A stretch of DNA of 64,000 bases, taken from Paraburkholderia saeva. GTDB taxonomy: Bacteria; Pseudomonadota; Gammaproteobacteria; Burkholderiales; Burkholderiaceae. This document shows, in pieces, positions 18,343-27,856 of this stretch. The position numbers and the translations under genes were made by a program. How positions within the stretch are numbered: position 1 is the first letter of the stretch; every line of letters starts with the position of its first letter. The notes beneath the pieces were generated by a model. It ran no database searches. It saw only the letters and a program-made list of their open reading frames with translations, and was not told the DNA's origin. The stretch spans positions 310,001 to 374,000 of the forward strand of contig NZ_CAJQZC010000005.1 in the NCBI RefSeq assembly GCF_907164555.1. The letters run 5' to 3'.

Positions 18343-19608
18343 TTAGGGATTGACCAGTTCTTTGGTGAAGAAGATGGTCTGGATCGTCGGCGTCAGCTGA
18401 TCAAGAAAGCGGTTGAAGCGGGCGGAGCTCGCGACCTGGACGTAGACGACGTCGCGCGGCTGCAGTTCGAACCGGGTCATGAGCATGATCGCGTCGACCT
18501 GCGTCATGTCGAGCCGGTACACAAGCGGTACGAGAGCACTGTCCTTGACATTGGCCTTTGCCGCGACGGGTACAGGTGCCGGCGCAGTGGGCTGGGTGAC
18601 GGGCGCAAGCGCCGGGTTGATCGCCCCGCGCACCACGTAGATGAAGCGCGGATCGCCGGTCTTGACGTCGAGCCCGCTCGCGCCCGTCAATGCGTCGGCC
18701 AGCGACAGCTTTCCGCGGTTCATCGGAAGAGAGGTCGGCTTCACGACTTCGCCGAGTACGAATACGCGGCTGTTCGAGCGGTCGGGCACGTCGACGATGT
18801 CGCCGTCTTTCAGGATCACGTTCTGCTGCGGGTCGCCGGTTTCGAGGAGGGCCGCGACGTCGACCAGGTAGCGCTTGCCGTCGCGTGTGATGCCGACGTT
18901 CTGCAGATCTGCGTCGGGTTGCGCGCCGCCGGCACGGTTGATCGCGTCGACCACCGAAAGCGGCAGGTCGGTGATCGATTCGGCTGCGGGGCTTCGCACA
19001 TTTCCCGTCATCTGAATGACCTGGCTGTTAAAGCCCGACACGCGTACGTCGAGCTGCGGATCGCGGATGGACTTTGAGATGCGTTGCGTCAGCAATTGCT
19101 GGATCTCCTGCGCGGTCAATCCGACAACCTTGACGCGGCCTACGCGCGGGAAAAATATCGTGCCGTTGTTTGCGACGCGCACGACGAGCCCACCCTCGAC
19201 ACCCACGCTGCTGGTGATGCTCCCAGATCCGGGCGTGAGTGCAGCCGAATTGCCGGCATTACCCTGCGGCAGTGGCGGCGGCGTGCTGCCGCCACCTCCA
19301 CCGCCGCCCGTCAGTTCCGGGTGATCCCAGACGATGACCGTTAGCTGGTCGTTGATGCCGACGCGGTAGGCGTAGTTGTCGCGCTCTGCCTTCGTCAGGC
19401 ACGTCAGCGGGCACCTCGACGGCTGCACGGCGGCGCGTTCCTCGGCGAAGTAGGCGATATCGATCGGCTTGACCGGATATTTTTCGGAAGCGTAAGTCGG
19501 CTCGACAGTCTGGTCGAGACGGCTACGGTCAAGATACGGCCCCGGTGCCAGCGAACACGCTCCCAGGCTCATCAGGAGCAGGCCGGCTGATAATTTTCTG
19601 ATAGTCAT
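18343..19608 (-). CDS. Outer-membrane polysaccharide export lipoprotein, Wza (BceE)-like
   Basis: A 421-residue exporter that forms the outer-membrane channel for exopolysaccharide together with the Wzc-like partner. It has a lipoprotein signal peptide with lipobox SLGAC (Cys18), a Poly_export domain (YRVGINDQLTVIVWDHPEL, residues ~95-210) and SLBB/soluble ligand-binding repeats afterwards (VRSPAAESITDLPLSVVDAI; FVLGEVVKP). An unusual seven-glycine tract followed by Pro-rich sequence sits inside the export domain near residue 115. The start at ATG 19608 is fixed by the signal peptide and a GAGGGACC ribosome-binding site. The frame itself is open to 19758. Confidence 0.95.
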   Translation of the reverse strand: MTIRKLSAGLLLMSLGACSLAPGPYLDRSRLDQTVEPTYASEKYPVKPIDIAYFAEERAAVQPSRCPLTCLTKAERDNYAYRVGINDQLTVIVWDHPELTGGGGGGGSTPPPLPQGNAGNSAALTPGSGSITSSVGVEGGLVVRVANNGTIFFPRVGRVKVVGLTAQEIQQLLTQRISKSIRDPQLDVRVSGFNSQVIQMTGNVRSPAAESITDLPLSVVDAINRAGGAQPDADLQNVGITRDGKRYLVDVAALLETGDPQQNVILKDGDIVDVPDRSNSRVFVLGEVVKPTSLPMNRGKLSLADALTGASGLDVKTGDPRFIYVVRGAINPALAPVTQPTAPAPVPVAAKANVKDSALVPLVYRLDMTQVDAIMLMTRFELQPRDVVYVQVASSARFNRFLDQLTPTIQTIFFTKELVNP

Positions 19609-19639
19609 AGTGGTCCCTCGCGTTAGCGGGTGTTGCCCT

Positions 19640-20578
19640 TCACGCCTGTCGTATGGCTTCTCGCCAGGCGCCGCGCATCGCGCGTAATCCGACCCACCAT
19701 TTACGCAGTGCGACCGTGAGACTTTCGCCGGCCAGCACCAGCGACAACGCGCGCGCAAGCCCCGGATCCGCGCGGTTACCGATCAGCGATGCATAGACGA
19801 CGAACATCCCCCTGCCAAGCGGCGGCAGGTGTTCACACATGATGAGACGAAGGTTGAATGAAGCGTTGTAAAACGCTGTGACGTTAAACGTGTGGCGCTG
19901 GTCTTCGTCGCTGCGTGGTGCCGGATAGTGCTCGACCAGCAGCGTCGGATCGTAGGTGAGCTTCCAGCCGCGGCGCATGACGTCGAGGCAGAATGCCATT
20001 TCGCAATGCACCTGGGCGCCGCTGCCGCGCAGACGCGCGTCGAACCGCACAGGGCCGATCGCTTCGCGGCGAAACGCCATGTTGACGGCCTTCAGTACCT
20101 GCACGTCGCGTGGCTCGCCGATACCGATGTGATGATTGCCGACCGCGCGGCCGTACCAGCTCACGACGCCGACCGACTGTTTTTCACCGGTGAGAATACC
20201 GTTGCGTTCATGAACGATGTCGCGTCCGCCGAAGCCGCCGAGGAGCGGATCTTTCGCGAACGCCGCGACGATGCGCTCGACCCAGTCGGCGTGCGGCGCG
20301 GCGTCGTCGTCGGTGAAGCCGACGATGTCGCCGGTCGACGCCTCGATGCCGCGGTTATACGCGGCCACCACGCCGGGCTCGCGAACGAGCGCAACGCGCA
20401 GCGGCGTGTCGCAGGGCGTTTTCTGGAATTGATCGAGCCATTGAAGTGCATCGTGATCTTCGGTGCGCGCGACGACGACCAGCTCGTCGACACGCCGTGT
20501 CTGCGCACAGAGCGCAGCGACGCATCGAGCGAGATCGGCGGTACGCCGCCATGTCGGCACGATCACAGAAACCTTCAC
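19640..20578 (-). CDS. Glycosyltransferase family 2 protein
   Basis: A 312-residue GT-A-fold glycosyltransferase. It starts MKVSVIVPTWRRTADLARCV, has the metal-binding DDD motif in IVGFTDDDAAPHADW near residue 95, and the later acidic catalytic region around CEMAFCLDVMRRG (~195). The C-terminus has amphipathic helices. Such enzymes add single sugars to undecaprenyl-linked repeat units on the cytoplasmic face. It is the third gene of the Crp-WcaJ-GT2-Wza-Wzc operon, 24 bp after the WcaJ-like gene. The sugar is unknown. Confidence 0.92.
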   Translation of the reverse strand: MKVSVIVPTWRRTADLARCVAALCAQTRRVDELVVVARTEDHDALQWLDQFQKTPCDTPLRVALVREPGVVAAYNRGIEASTGDIVGFTDDDAAPHADWVERIVAAFAKDPLLGGFGGRDIVHERNGILTGEKQSVGVVSWYGRAVGNHHIGIGEPRDVQVLKAVNMAFRREAIGPVRFDARLRGSGAQVHCEMAFCLDVMRRGWKLTYDPTLLVEHYPAPRSDEDQRHTFNVTAFYNASFNLRLIMCEHLPPLGRGMFVVYASLIGNRADPGLARALSLVLAGESLTVALRKWWVGLRAMRGAWREAIRQA

Positions 20579-20602
20579 GATGAATCCCCGGTAAAACAGA
20601 AA

Positions 20603-21997
20603 TCAGTAGACGTTGCGGCCGACAAAACCCTTAAAGATCGTGATGAACACGATCCGGATGTCGAACCAGAACGACCAGTTATGTATGTAGAAGAGGTCGA
20701 ACTTCACGCGCGATTCCATCTTTTCGACTTTTGTCGTCGCGCCGCGATAACCATTCACCTGAGCCCAGCCGGTGATACCCGGCTTGATACGGTAGCGGTG
20801 CATGTAGCCGTACACGAGATCCTTGTAGAGATCGTCGTGTTCGATCGCATGCGGCCGTGGTCCAACCACCGACATCTGGCCTCGCAATACGTTGATAAAC
20901 TGCGGCAGCTCGTCGAGGCTCGTCTTGCGCAGGAGCGCGCCGAGCCGCGTCACCCGCGCATCGTTGCGGCAAGCCTGCGTGACCTGGCCGGTTGCTTCCT
21001 GATGCACGGTCATCGAGCGGAACTTGTAGATCTCGAACGGCCTTCCGTCCGCGCCCTTGCGCATCTGCTTGAAGAACACGGGCCCAGGCGAGCTCAGCTT
21101 GATCGCGACGGCGATCAGCAGGAAGAGCGGCGACAGGACGGTCAACACCGCCAGCGCGAACAGGCGGTCGAAAACCAGTTTTGGCCACAACTGCGGTGGC
21201 GAAATCGGCGAGGCGCTCAGATTGATGGTCGGCAGGCCGAGAATCTCGACGATCGCCCGGTCGAACAGCGAAAGACTTCGTACGTCAGGAATGAAACGTA
21301 GATTGATGAAGTCGTCACGAAAGAGCTTCGTGAAGCGATAGATCGTGCGTTCTTCCGAAAGCGGTAATGCGAGCCACACTTCGTTGACTTCGTCGGTGCG
21401 CGTCTTTTTCACGAACGCGTCGACGTCGGTCAGCACGGGTACGTGGTTCATGATCCGGCTGGCTGCGTCGTCGGATTCGACGTCGGCGCTCGTGTCGAGT
21501 ACGAACACGGGCTTAAAGCCAGCGCCGGGCGAGCGTTCGAGATGCGCGAGCAGCATGCGCACGAAGCCCGGCGTGCCGACGATCGCAACCGTGCGGTAGT
21601 TCAGCCCGCGGCGGCGCACATAACGCAGCAGCAGATGCACGACCAGTTTTGTTGCAATGATGAGTCCACCGGAAATCAGCGTCGCCGAGCCGTACCAGAG
21701 CCGCGACACCGCATCCATCCGGTGCAGCGTGAAGACCAGCACGAGACCGAGTGCCGCTGTCGCGACCAGCGCGACCAGCACGCGTGCAAGCATCGCGGGC
21801 AACGATTTGCCGCGCCACGTTTCATACACGCCGAAGCTCGGGAACAACAGCAGTACGAGCGCGCAGTGAAACGCGATCAGTAGCCGTTCGGTATCCGACA
21901 GTTCGATCGGCGTCGAAAAACGCATCCAGTGAGCGATCAGCGCGCCCGTGATGACGAACAGAGCATCGAGGGCGCGCGCGATGTGCCTGAAGAGCAT
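20603..21997 (-). CDS. Undecaprenyl-phosphate sugar-1-phosphate transferase, WcaJ-type
   Basis: A 464-residue polyprenol phosphate hexose-1-phosphate transferase that starts repeat-unit synthesis, in WcaJ typically glucose-1-P onto undecaprenyl phosphate. There are four or more N-terminal transmembrane helices (~1-115), a Rossmann-like cytoplasmic domain (~130-250), and the C-terminal bacterial sugar transferase domain with [51 protein letters not shown] and [15 protein letters not shown]. It follows the Crp/Fnr gene by 25 bp and precedes GT2 by 24 bp. The substrate, glucose or galactose, cannot be fixed from sequence alone. Confidence 0.95.
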   Translation of the reverse strand: MLFRHIARALDALFVITGALIAHWMRFSTPIELSDTERLLIAFHCALVLLLFPSFGVYETWRGKSLPAMLARVLVALVATAALGLVLVFTLHRMDAVSRLWYGSATLISGGLIIATKLVVHLLLRYVRRRGLNYRTVAIVGTPGFVRMLLAHLERSPGAGFKPVFVLDTSADVESDDAASRIMNHVPVLTDVDAFVKKTRTDEVNEVWLALPLSEERTIYRFTKLFRDDFINLRFIPDVRSLSLFDRAIVEILGLPTINLSASPISPPQLWPKLVFDRLFALAVLTVLSPLFLLIAVAIKLSSPGPVFFKQMRKGADGRPFEIYKFRSMTVHQEATGQVTQACRNDARVTRLGALLRKTSLDELPQFINVLRGQMSVVGPRPHAIEHDDLYKDLVYGYMHRYRIKPGITGWAQVNGYRGATTKVEKMESRVKFDLFYIHNWSFWFDIRIVFITIFKGFVGRNVY

Positions 21998-22022
21998 GAT
22001 CTGGCTCCCGCCACGTCGCCGC

Positions 22023-22757
22023 TCAGCTCACAGCCTCAGCCTGATGCAGACGCGGCAGCAGCCGGTCGAATTCGCGCTTGACGAGTCCGTAGCATTCACA
22101 TGCACGCGATTCGAGCGCGTGGCGATCGAGAATGCGGATATGGCCGCGGCTGTGGTGGATCAGGCCTTCGGCATGCAGACGTCCCGCTGCTTCCGTGATG
22201 CCTTCGCGACGTACGCCGAGCATGTCGGCAATCAGCTGCTGCGTGACGGTGAGATCGTTGGACGCTACGCGATCCACTTCGATCAGGAGCCACCGGCACA
22301 GCTGCTTGCTGAGCGAGTGATGACGGTTGCACGCGGCGGTTTGCGCGACCTGCGTGAGGAGCGCGTGCATGTAGAGCAGCATCAGGCGGCGGATCAGATC
22401 CGAGCGTGCGAACTGTTGACGCAGGCATTGCGAGGTCATGCGATACGCGAAGCCCGCGCACTGCACCTGCACGCGGTTCGGCATCGTTTCGCCACCCGTG
22501 AGGACAGGCACGCCCGTCATGCCTTCGCGACCCACCGCGGCGATTTCGACCGAGCCGCCGTCTTCCATCGTGGAAAGCAGCGAGATGATCGCGCTCGTCG
22601 GGAAATACACGTGATGAATGCGTTGTCCGGAATCGCACAGCAGTTGTTCGGCACGCAGATGAACGAGCTCGAGATGCGGCGCAATGGCCTGCCACTCATG
22701 GGAGGGCAGCGCACCCAGCAGGTGATTGCCGTGCAGATCGGATTGGAGCGTCAACAT
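22023..22757 (-). CDS. Crp/Fnr-family transcription regulator
   Basis: A 244-residue regulator with an N-terminal cyclic-nucleotide-binding-like jelly roll (residues ~25-130, LLCDSGQRIHHVYFPTSAII) and a C-terminal winged helix (LTVTQQLIADMLGVRREGIT, ~175-195). It lacks the Fnr cysteine cluster. ATG 22757 is chosen because it has GAGGACC upstream; the frame runs to 22892. It is the first gene of the exopolysaccharide operon, 25 bp before the WcaJ-like gene, so it probably controls that operon. In Burkholderia cenocepacia a Crp/Fnr protein (BerA) activates a polysaccharide locus in response to c-di-GMP. Whether this one binds c-di-GMP, cAMP or nothing is unknown. Confidence 0.88.
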   Translation of the reverse strand: MLTLQSDLHGNHLLGALPSHEWQAIAPHLELVHLRAEQLLCDSGQRIHHVYFPTSAIISLLSTMEDGGSVEIAAVGREGMTGVPVLTGGETMPNRVQVQCAGFAYRMTSQCLRQQFARSDLIRRLMLLYMHALLTQVAQTAACNRHHSLSKQLCRWLLIEVDRVASNDLTVTQQLIADMLGVRREGITEAAGRLHAEGLIHHSRGHIRILDRHALESRACECYGLVKREFDRLLPRLHQAEAVS

Positions 22758-23267
22758 GATTTGGTCCTCGCACGAAGCCGCGTAGGTGCGCGTCTTCTGT
22801 TTTTTGATCCGGCTACTGCATTCCGCTTTAACTAACCGCCTGGCGAGCGATTGTGGATCTGCAGTACCGGCCCCGTATGGCCCGTTGCGCAACCGATGTA
22901 ATTGACCGCTTGTCCGGTGGCGCTTGTTTTGTCGCGCTCATCTCTAAGCGAGTTGTGTGCCAGTGAGACGCAAAGTGAGGGCTGGTGCGGTGCAACGAAC
23001 CATTGGGCCGTCGGACGCGCCAAAAAATGACGGTTTTTGTTTCACATCTGCAAATACGTTTTGCGGCAAGTGTGGGGGCGAGGCTATTTTTGTACGTGCC
23101 AAGTCGTTGATCGGATTGGGTTCGTGGGCCGTGTTCAAACCCGTACGGCGCTGTAACACCCGCTACACCGGGCTTTGTCCGGCCGGTTCGCGACGTGGCA
23201 GAAGTGATTCAAAACTGGTTCGCAGCGCAGGGTGGCTGCCCGTTTCGATTCAAGGATGCGACTCGTC
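22758..23267. other. Intergenic region upstream of the exopolysaccharide operon
   Basis: 510 bp between the Crp/Fnr start codon and the GH2 stop codon, both on the minus strand. It must contain the promoter of the Crp-WcaJ-GT2-Wza-Wzc operon, but I found no unambiguous -35/-10 pair and no reading frame worth calling. It is locally less GC-rich around 23020-23100. Confidence 0.45.
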
Positions 23268-25814
23268 TCAGCCGTAAAACACAGGCCCGAGCGCATTGAT
23301 GGCGCGCAGTTCGCCCTGTGGCCGCGACGTTTTATCGTTTGCGTCGAGCCTGATGAGGGGAATGGTGTGCGGCCGGTTCGGCGCGAGATGAAACACATCG
23401 TGCGCGGCCCGGAAGTGCGGGTCGACGACATGCACCGCGCGGGCAAAGCGCGCAGCCTCGACAACCAGCTGCCAGCCTTGCCCGACAGGCTCGAGCGTGA
23501 CTTCCATGGGAACGTCGTGGCGGTTCTGGACGCCCCGGTCGGGCAGGTGAAACGCTTCCGACAGCACGCATCCGTCTGAAGCACGACGTAATGTAGCGAT
23601 CGTTACGTCGTGCGAACGCGGCCCGAAGCGATACGCGTACGTGAAATCGAAAAACTGGCCGAGACAGTCGGATGCCCGCAGACACTGTGTGCTTCGCGCC
23701 GACAGTTCCACTGCGGTCGATGCCGATGCAACCTTCTGCACGCCGTCGCGCAGACTCACGATGTCGAGTTGCGCCGCGATCGCGGTGCCCGTCTCATTGA
23801 TGAGATGAAGATCGAGGCCGTCGAGACCTTCGTCGGTGATCAGCAGTTGCACCGGTTGCAACGTGCGCGCGAGAGCATGCCAGACGCTTTTCGGCCGGCC
23901 TGTGGCGTCAACGAGACCCCAGCCAGCGCCGGCGCGCAGGTCCTGGAATTGCCACACGAGCGCGCCGCGGCACGACGCGCCATGCCGGCGCCATTCCGAA
24001 AACACGTCGGTCATCACATCGGCGAGCACGGCACGCGACAGGTCGAGATAGCGTTGCGGATCTTCGTAGCGCAGCCGCGCGGGCTCGACGCCATAGAGCG
24101 TATGCAGGTAATGGTCGCGCACGTCGTCGAAATCCCAGCCCGCACCCGGGTCGCGCGGCACCGCGGTCTTCCAGCGCGGATCGTGCTGATGGATCGTGCC
24201 GGGAGCTTCGTGCAACGTGGCGTCGTCGGGCACGTTGGCGAACGCAAGGCATTCGGCCGCAAAGCGCACCTGCGCGCGACGTGCGTCGTCGAGCCCGCGC
24301 ATGTAGGCGCCCACGCCGTAGTAGTGCGTCACGCCGCGACGTGTCGAGAACGGCCACGTGCCGCCCGAGGGCGAGTTGACGACATAAGGGACGTCCGGCC
24401 GCAACGCCGCGACGAGCGCAGGCAGCTGTTCGGTGAAGAGCGGCTGCACGCGCATGGCGGGCGGCAGGCCGAACATCGCGGCCTGCTGGTCGACTTCGCT
24501 GCCGCCGCACAGCACGGCAAGCGACGCAAAGCGGCGCGTGCGGGCAAGAAACTGGCTCGCCTCACGCGACGTCTGACGGATAAACGAATCATCGGCCGGA
24601 TAATCGAAATTCGCGAACGCGAAGTCCTGCCAGACGAGGATGCCAAACCGGTCGGCGAGCGCATAGAACGCGTCGGACTCGTAGACCATCGTGCCGCCCA
24701 CGCGCAACATGTTCATTCCGGCATCACGGGCAAGCTCGAACGCGTGTTCGAGCTGCGCGGGCGAACCGGCGAGCGTCACGAGATCGGCGCTCGTCCAGCA
24801 CGCGCCCCGGCAGAACACCGGCATGCCGTTGACGGTCAGGCCGAAGCTCTCGCCATCGACGCCATGGTCGACTTCTATGGTCCGAAAGCCGAGACGGCCG
24901 AGTTCGATTGGGGCAGGCAGATCGCCGAGCTTCAGGAGTACATCGTAGAGGCTCGCCACGCCGTGCGTGTGCGGCCACCACCGCTCCACATCGGGAATAC
25001 GCAGCGAGCCCGTCAGCGTCCGTTTATCGAGCCAGCTGAGCGGCACATCGACGCCGCCACAGGTCATGTGTGCGGGCAACGCCGTAAGCTGCTCGTCGAT
25101 GAAGGTGAGTGTGAGCGAAACGATGCCGTCGCTGGTGTCCAGCCGGCCCGCCAGGTCGACGGTATCGAACGCATGCGGCGTGCCTCCCAGCAATTCGACG
25201 GGCCGCCACGGTCCGGCCGCCTGGATCGGCGGACACCAGCCCGGCATATGTCCGAGCAGGGTCGTGCGCACGTTGCGCAGCGTGGGCGGACTGACGAGTC
25301 GCGGCCGCCAGCGGGCACGCGGGCGGCGCGCTTCGAGCGCGGGCGTGAGCGAGCGGAAGCACAGGGAAAGCGTCGTCGTGCCTTTGAGTTCGATGTCGAT
25401 ATCGTGCGCTTCGAACATCGAGTCCGAGCGCAGGATCAGCGCCGCGTCGAGCCACACCTCGGCGATCGACGCGAGACCATGCAGACGCAGACGCCGATGG
25501 CCGTGGCCGGACAGCGTGAGCCGGTACCAGTGATCGTCGTAAGCGAAGTGCGGTGGATTGGCGATGTCGAGACGGCCGGCCGCGCGCCATGCGGATGCGA
25601 CCGTGCCCGGCACCCCGGCTGCGAGCCAGCCGGCCTGCGGGCAGTCGGCGGGCGTCACGCATGCGCCGGGAGGCGTGCTCACGCATTGCCAGCCGGACGT
25701 GAGCGCAAGCGGCCACACGTGTCCGACGCTGTCGTCGGGACGCGTCACCCGGTCCCGCAGATCCGGCGGCTCACGCATGGCCGCCTCATCGACAGGAACG
25801 CTGACGTCGGTCAT
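23268..25814 (-). CDS. Glycoside hydrolase family 2, beta-mannosidase-like
   Basis: An 848-residue protein with GH2 layout: sugar-binding jelly roll (~30-200), immunoglobulin-like domain (~210-320), TIM barrel (~320-640) and C-terminal beta domains. Barrel motifs include DAGMNMLRVGGTMVYESDAF and FGILVWQDFAFANFDYP. The acid/base is probably Glu440 in LCGGSEVDQQ and the nucleophile probably Glu521 in FAAECLAFANVP; both are diverged from the usual NE and SEFG contexts. No signal peptide is visible, so it appears cytoplasmic. It is the last gene of the carrier-protein operon, 12 bp after the DUF1839 gene. The natural substrate is unknown. Confidence 0.82.
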   Translation of the reverse strand: MTDVSVPVDEAAMREPPDLRDRVTRPDDSVGHVWPLALTSGWQCVSTPPGACVTPADCPQAGWLAAGVPGTVASAWRAAGRLDIANPPHFAYDDHWYRLTLSGHGHRRLRLHGLASIAEVWLDAALILRSDSMFEAHDIDIELKGTTTLSLCFRSLTPALEARRPRARWRPRLVSPPTLRNVRTTLLGHMPGWCPPIQAAGPWRPVELLGGTPHAFDTVDLAGRLDTSDGIVSLTLTFIDEQLTALPAHMTCGGVDVPLSWLDKRTLTGSLRIPDVERWWPHTHGVASLYDVLLKLGDLPAPIELGRLGFRTIEVDHGVDGESFGLTVNGMPVFCRGACWTSADLVTLAGSPAQLEHAFELARDAGMNMLRVGGTMVYESDAFYALADRFGILVWQDFAFANFDYPADDSFIRQTSREASQFLARTRRFASLAVLCGGSEVDQQAAMFGLPPAMRVQPLFTEQLPALVAALRPDVPYVVNSPSGGTWPFSTRRGVTHYYGVGAYMRGLDDARRAQVRFAAECLAFANVPDDATLHEAPGTIHQHDPRWKTAVPRDPGAGWDFDDVRDHYLHTLYGVEPARLRYEDPQRYLDLSRAVLADVMTDVFSEWRRHGASCRGALVWQFQDLRAGAGWGLVDATGRPKSVWHALARTLQPVQLLITDEGLDGLDLHLINETGTAIAAQLDIVSLRDGVQKVASASTAVELSARSTQCLRASDCLGQFFDFTYAYRFGPRSHDVTIATLRRASDGCVLSEAFHLPDRGVQNRHDVPMEVTLEPVGQGWQLVVEAARFARAVHVVDPHFRAAHDVFHLAPNRPHTIPLIRLDANDKTSRPQGELRAINALGPVFYG

Positions 25815-25826
25815 GCGGGCGTACTG

Positions 25827-26834
25827 TCAGCGCGCGAGCGCGAGTGCGGCAAGCGGCGTCAGCGTGCGCTCGTAGGCCGCTTCGAGCACGTCGAAGCAGT
25901 CTTCGCACGGATCGTGACGCTTGCGCGCCATCGCGCGCACGAGGCGGAACTGCATCACCATCGCTTCCGACGAAATCTGCTGCGCGGCGGCCGGAATCGA
26001 TTCCGGCATGTCGTAGCCCTGCGCGCGCAGCCACAGCAGGTACTTCGAGAGAAACTCGAAGTTCGCGCCGAGCTGCCGCATCAGGTTGAACGAATACAGG
26101 TGAAAGTACGCTTCGCCGCGTGTGAGCAGCTGGTCGAGCTGTTCCGGAAACACCGCGCGCCACATCGAGACCGGATTGCGCAACGGCCGGCGCACGAGAT
26201 GCGCGCACAGCAGTTCAGCGGACGCTTCGGCGAGTGCCGCGCCTTCCAGCGCCGGCCGCGTATTTTTCGCGAACTCGACATACGGAAAGAGCAGGTCGGG
26301 CTGGCCGGCGAAGCGCGCCAGCTTGCGAAACACGCCGTCGTAGTCCTCGCCGTCGAGCTGGTGATAGCCGGTGTTATGGAAATAGCCGAGCCTGCGGCGC
26401 ACCGGATCGATGAAGTCGATGCCGATGGTGGTCTTCGGATGCTCGCGCTTATACGACGTCGCGCGCGTATTGGGCAGGTAATGTCCGTCGACTTCGACGA
26501 GCACCGTGTGGCCGCGCCGGGTCTGCGCGAACACGCGATCTTCGAGCGAGTCGTAGATCGCCAGTTCCTGCACCTGCACGCCATACAGCCGTTCGATGTC
26601 TTCAAGCGGAAACTTGAAGAACGTGAACTGATCGCCCTCGAAATCCTGCGTCACGGTGAACGCAAACCCGGCGCGCGGATCGAGCCCGAGGCCGTGCAGC
26701 AGTTCGATCCACAGGTCGACGTAGCAGTTGGTTTCCTGCCAGACGCGGTCGCCCTGATGCAGCGCATGCGATTCGTGAACGCGCTGCGGCAGGACTTCGG
26801 GTTGGGTCCAGACGGTCGTGAGCGGTGGATTCAT
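25827..26834 (-). CDS. DUF1839-family protein
   Basis: A 335-residue soluble protein that I recognise as DUF1839 from its length, its sequence character (ETNCYVDLWIELLHGLGLDP near residue 35, DFEGDQFTFFKFP) and its genetic company. The family has no assigned reaction known to me. Its start codon overlaps the stop codon of the amino acid:[carrier protein] ligase by 4 bp (26831-26834), implying translational coupling. Since the ligase loads an amino acid on the carrier protein, a role in using or transferring that thioester is plausible, but this is inference. Confidence 0.8.
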   Translation of the reverse strand: MNPPLTTVWTQPEVLPQRVHESHALHQGDRVWQETNCYVDLWIELLHGLGLDPRAGFAFTVTQDFEGDQFTFFKFPLEDIERLYGVQVQELAIYDSLEDRVFAQTRRGHTVLVEVDGHYLPNTRATSYKREHPKTTIGIDFIDPVRRRLGYFHNTGYHQLDGEDYDGVFRKLARFAGQPDLLFPYVEFAKNTRPALEGAALAEASAELLCAHLVRRPLRNPVSMWRAVFPEQLDQLLTRGEAYFHLYSFNLMRQLGANFEFLSKYLLWLRAQGYDMPESIPAAAQQISSEAMVMQFRLVRAMARKRHDPCEDCFDVLEAAYERTLTPLAALALAR

Positions 26835-27856
26835 GTCGCGGCTCCGGCAAGGCCGTGGTCGATGCGGGCTTTCGTGTCGCCCCACAGCAGGCCGCGCACG
26901 TCGTCGGGCCACGCGTGCACGTCGAAGCCGTGGTGGCGGAAGAGGGCGAGCGTGATGCGTTCCATGCCAAAGCCGACGCAACCCGTATGCGCCACCGAGC
27001 CGTCTTCGCAGGCCAGCTTCCAGATGGCGCCGAAGTGGTCCATGTGGTAGTTGAACGAGAGGCATGCGGTCTTGCTGTCTTCCAGCGCAACCGGAATCAG
27101 CAGTTCGAATTTGAGTGCCTGGGCGCGCTGGCTGTCCGCCACGATCTTGCCGCCGCGTCCGAAGAACGGATCGTTCGCGAGGTCCACTTCGACCGGCAGA
27201 CGCAGCAGGTCGATCAGGAGCGAGCCGCGTTCGATCCACATCTGGCGAAACGCCATGACCTGTTCGGGCGAGCCGATCCGCACGTATTCGCGCTGGCGGA
27301 ACATCTGCATGCGGCCCGGATCGATGGACGGTTCGTGACGGAAGCAGTACGACAGCACGTCGACCGTGTGCCCGTTCGCGGGTGCGGGGCCGCGTCGCGC
27401 GATGACCGGATAGATCGGATAGCAGGCCGCCGGCGTGAGCGTGAGCCGCGTCGGTTTCTGGTATTTCATCCATTCTTCGCTGCGGTCGTCGTCGCTTTCC
27501 TTCATCGCGTCGTCGAGACAGCGCAGAAGGCGCACGTGGTCGCCGTCGTTGCCGCAGAATGAATGGATCGTGCCGGCGAGGTTCGGAAAGCTCTTCAGAT
27601 ACTCGCTGTCCTCGAAGTCCGTGCGGCGCATCGCCGGCGGAAAACGCAGGAATTCCGGATCCTGGTCGGCACCCAGATGCGTGATCGCGGCGTTCAGCCC
27701 GTCCACGACGCTCTCGAACACCTGACTGCGGCCATACAGGCCGTTTTCGCCGGTGTCGATCAGGATGCCGTGAGAGAAGAGGCCGTCGCGAAAGCTTTTC
27801 GCGTCCGTCTGCGCGGCCGCCACGGCGGCCGCGTCGGTCATCGTATTCATGGTCAT
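26831..27856 (-). CDS. Amino acid:[carrier protein] ligase (class II aaRS-like)
   Basis: A 341-residue homologue of the catalytic core of atypical seryl-tRNA synthetases, without the tRNA-binding arm. Characterised relatives, such as Bll0957 of Bradyrhizobium, activate small amino acids with ATP and transfer them to the phosphopantetheine of a dedicated carrier protein. Visible features are the probable zinc-site cysteines in LTPAACYPIYP (~150) and TGCVGFGMERI (~305), class II motif 2-like FRHEPSIDPGRMQMFRQREY, and motif 3-like GFGMERITLALF. Its gene overlaps both neighbours by 4 bp: the dehydrogenase gene upstream and the DUF1839 gene downstream. The amino acid is not predictable here. Confidence 0.88.
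   Translation of the reverse strand: MTMNTMTDAAAVAAAQTDAKSFRDGLFSHGILIDTGENGLYGRSQVFESVVDGLNAAITHLGADQDPEFLRFPPAMRRTDFEDSEYLKSFPNLAGTIHSFCGNDGDHVRLLRCLDDAMKESDDDRSEEWMKYQKPTRLTLTPAACYPIYPVIARRGPAPANGHTVDVLSYCFRHEPSIDPGRMQMFRQREYVRIGSPEQVMAFRQMWIERGSLLIDLLRLPVEVDLANDPFFGRGGKIVADSQRAQALKFELLIPVALEDSKTACLSFNYHMDHFGAIWKLACEDGSVAHTGCVGFGMERITLALFRHHGFDVHAWPDDVRGLLWGDTKARIDHGLAGAAT

Noticed and set aside
15914..22757. Assignment as a complete cepacian (bce) operon
   Set aside because: WcaJ-, Wza- and Wzc-like genes fit, but the bceC (UDP-glucose dehydrogenase) and bceD (phosphatase) genes are absent and the order of the other genes differs, so the polymer cannot be named.
23610..27050. An 1146-codon open frame on the plus strand
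   Set aside because: It runs antisense to three genes with clear families (GH2, DUF1839, amino acid:[CP] ligase); its composition is the usual high-GC antisense artefact.
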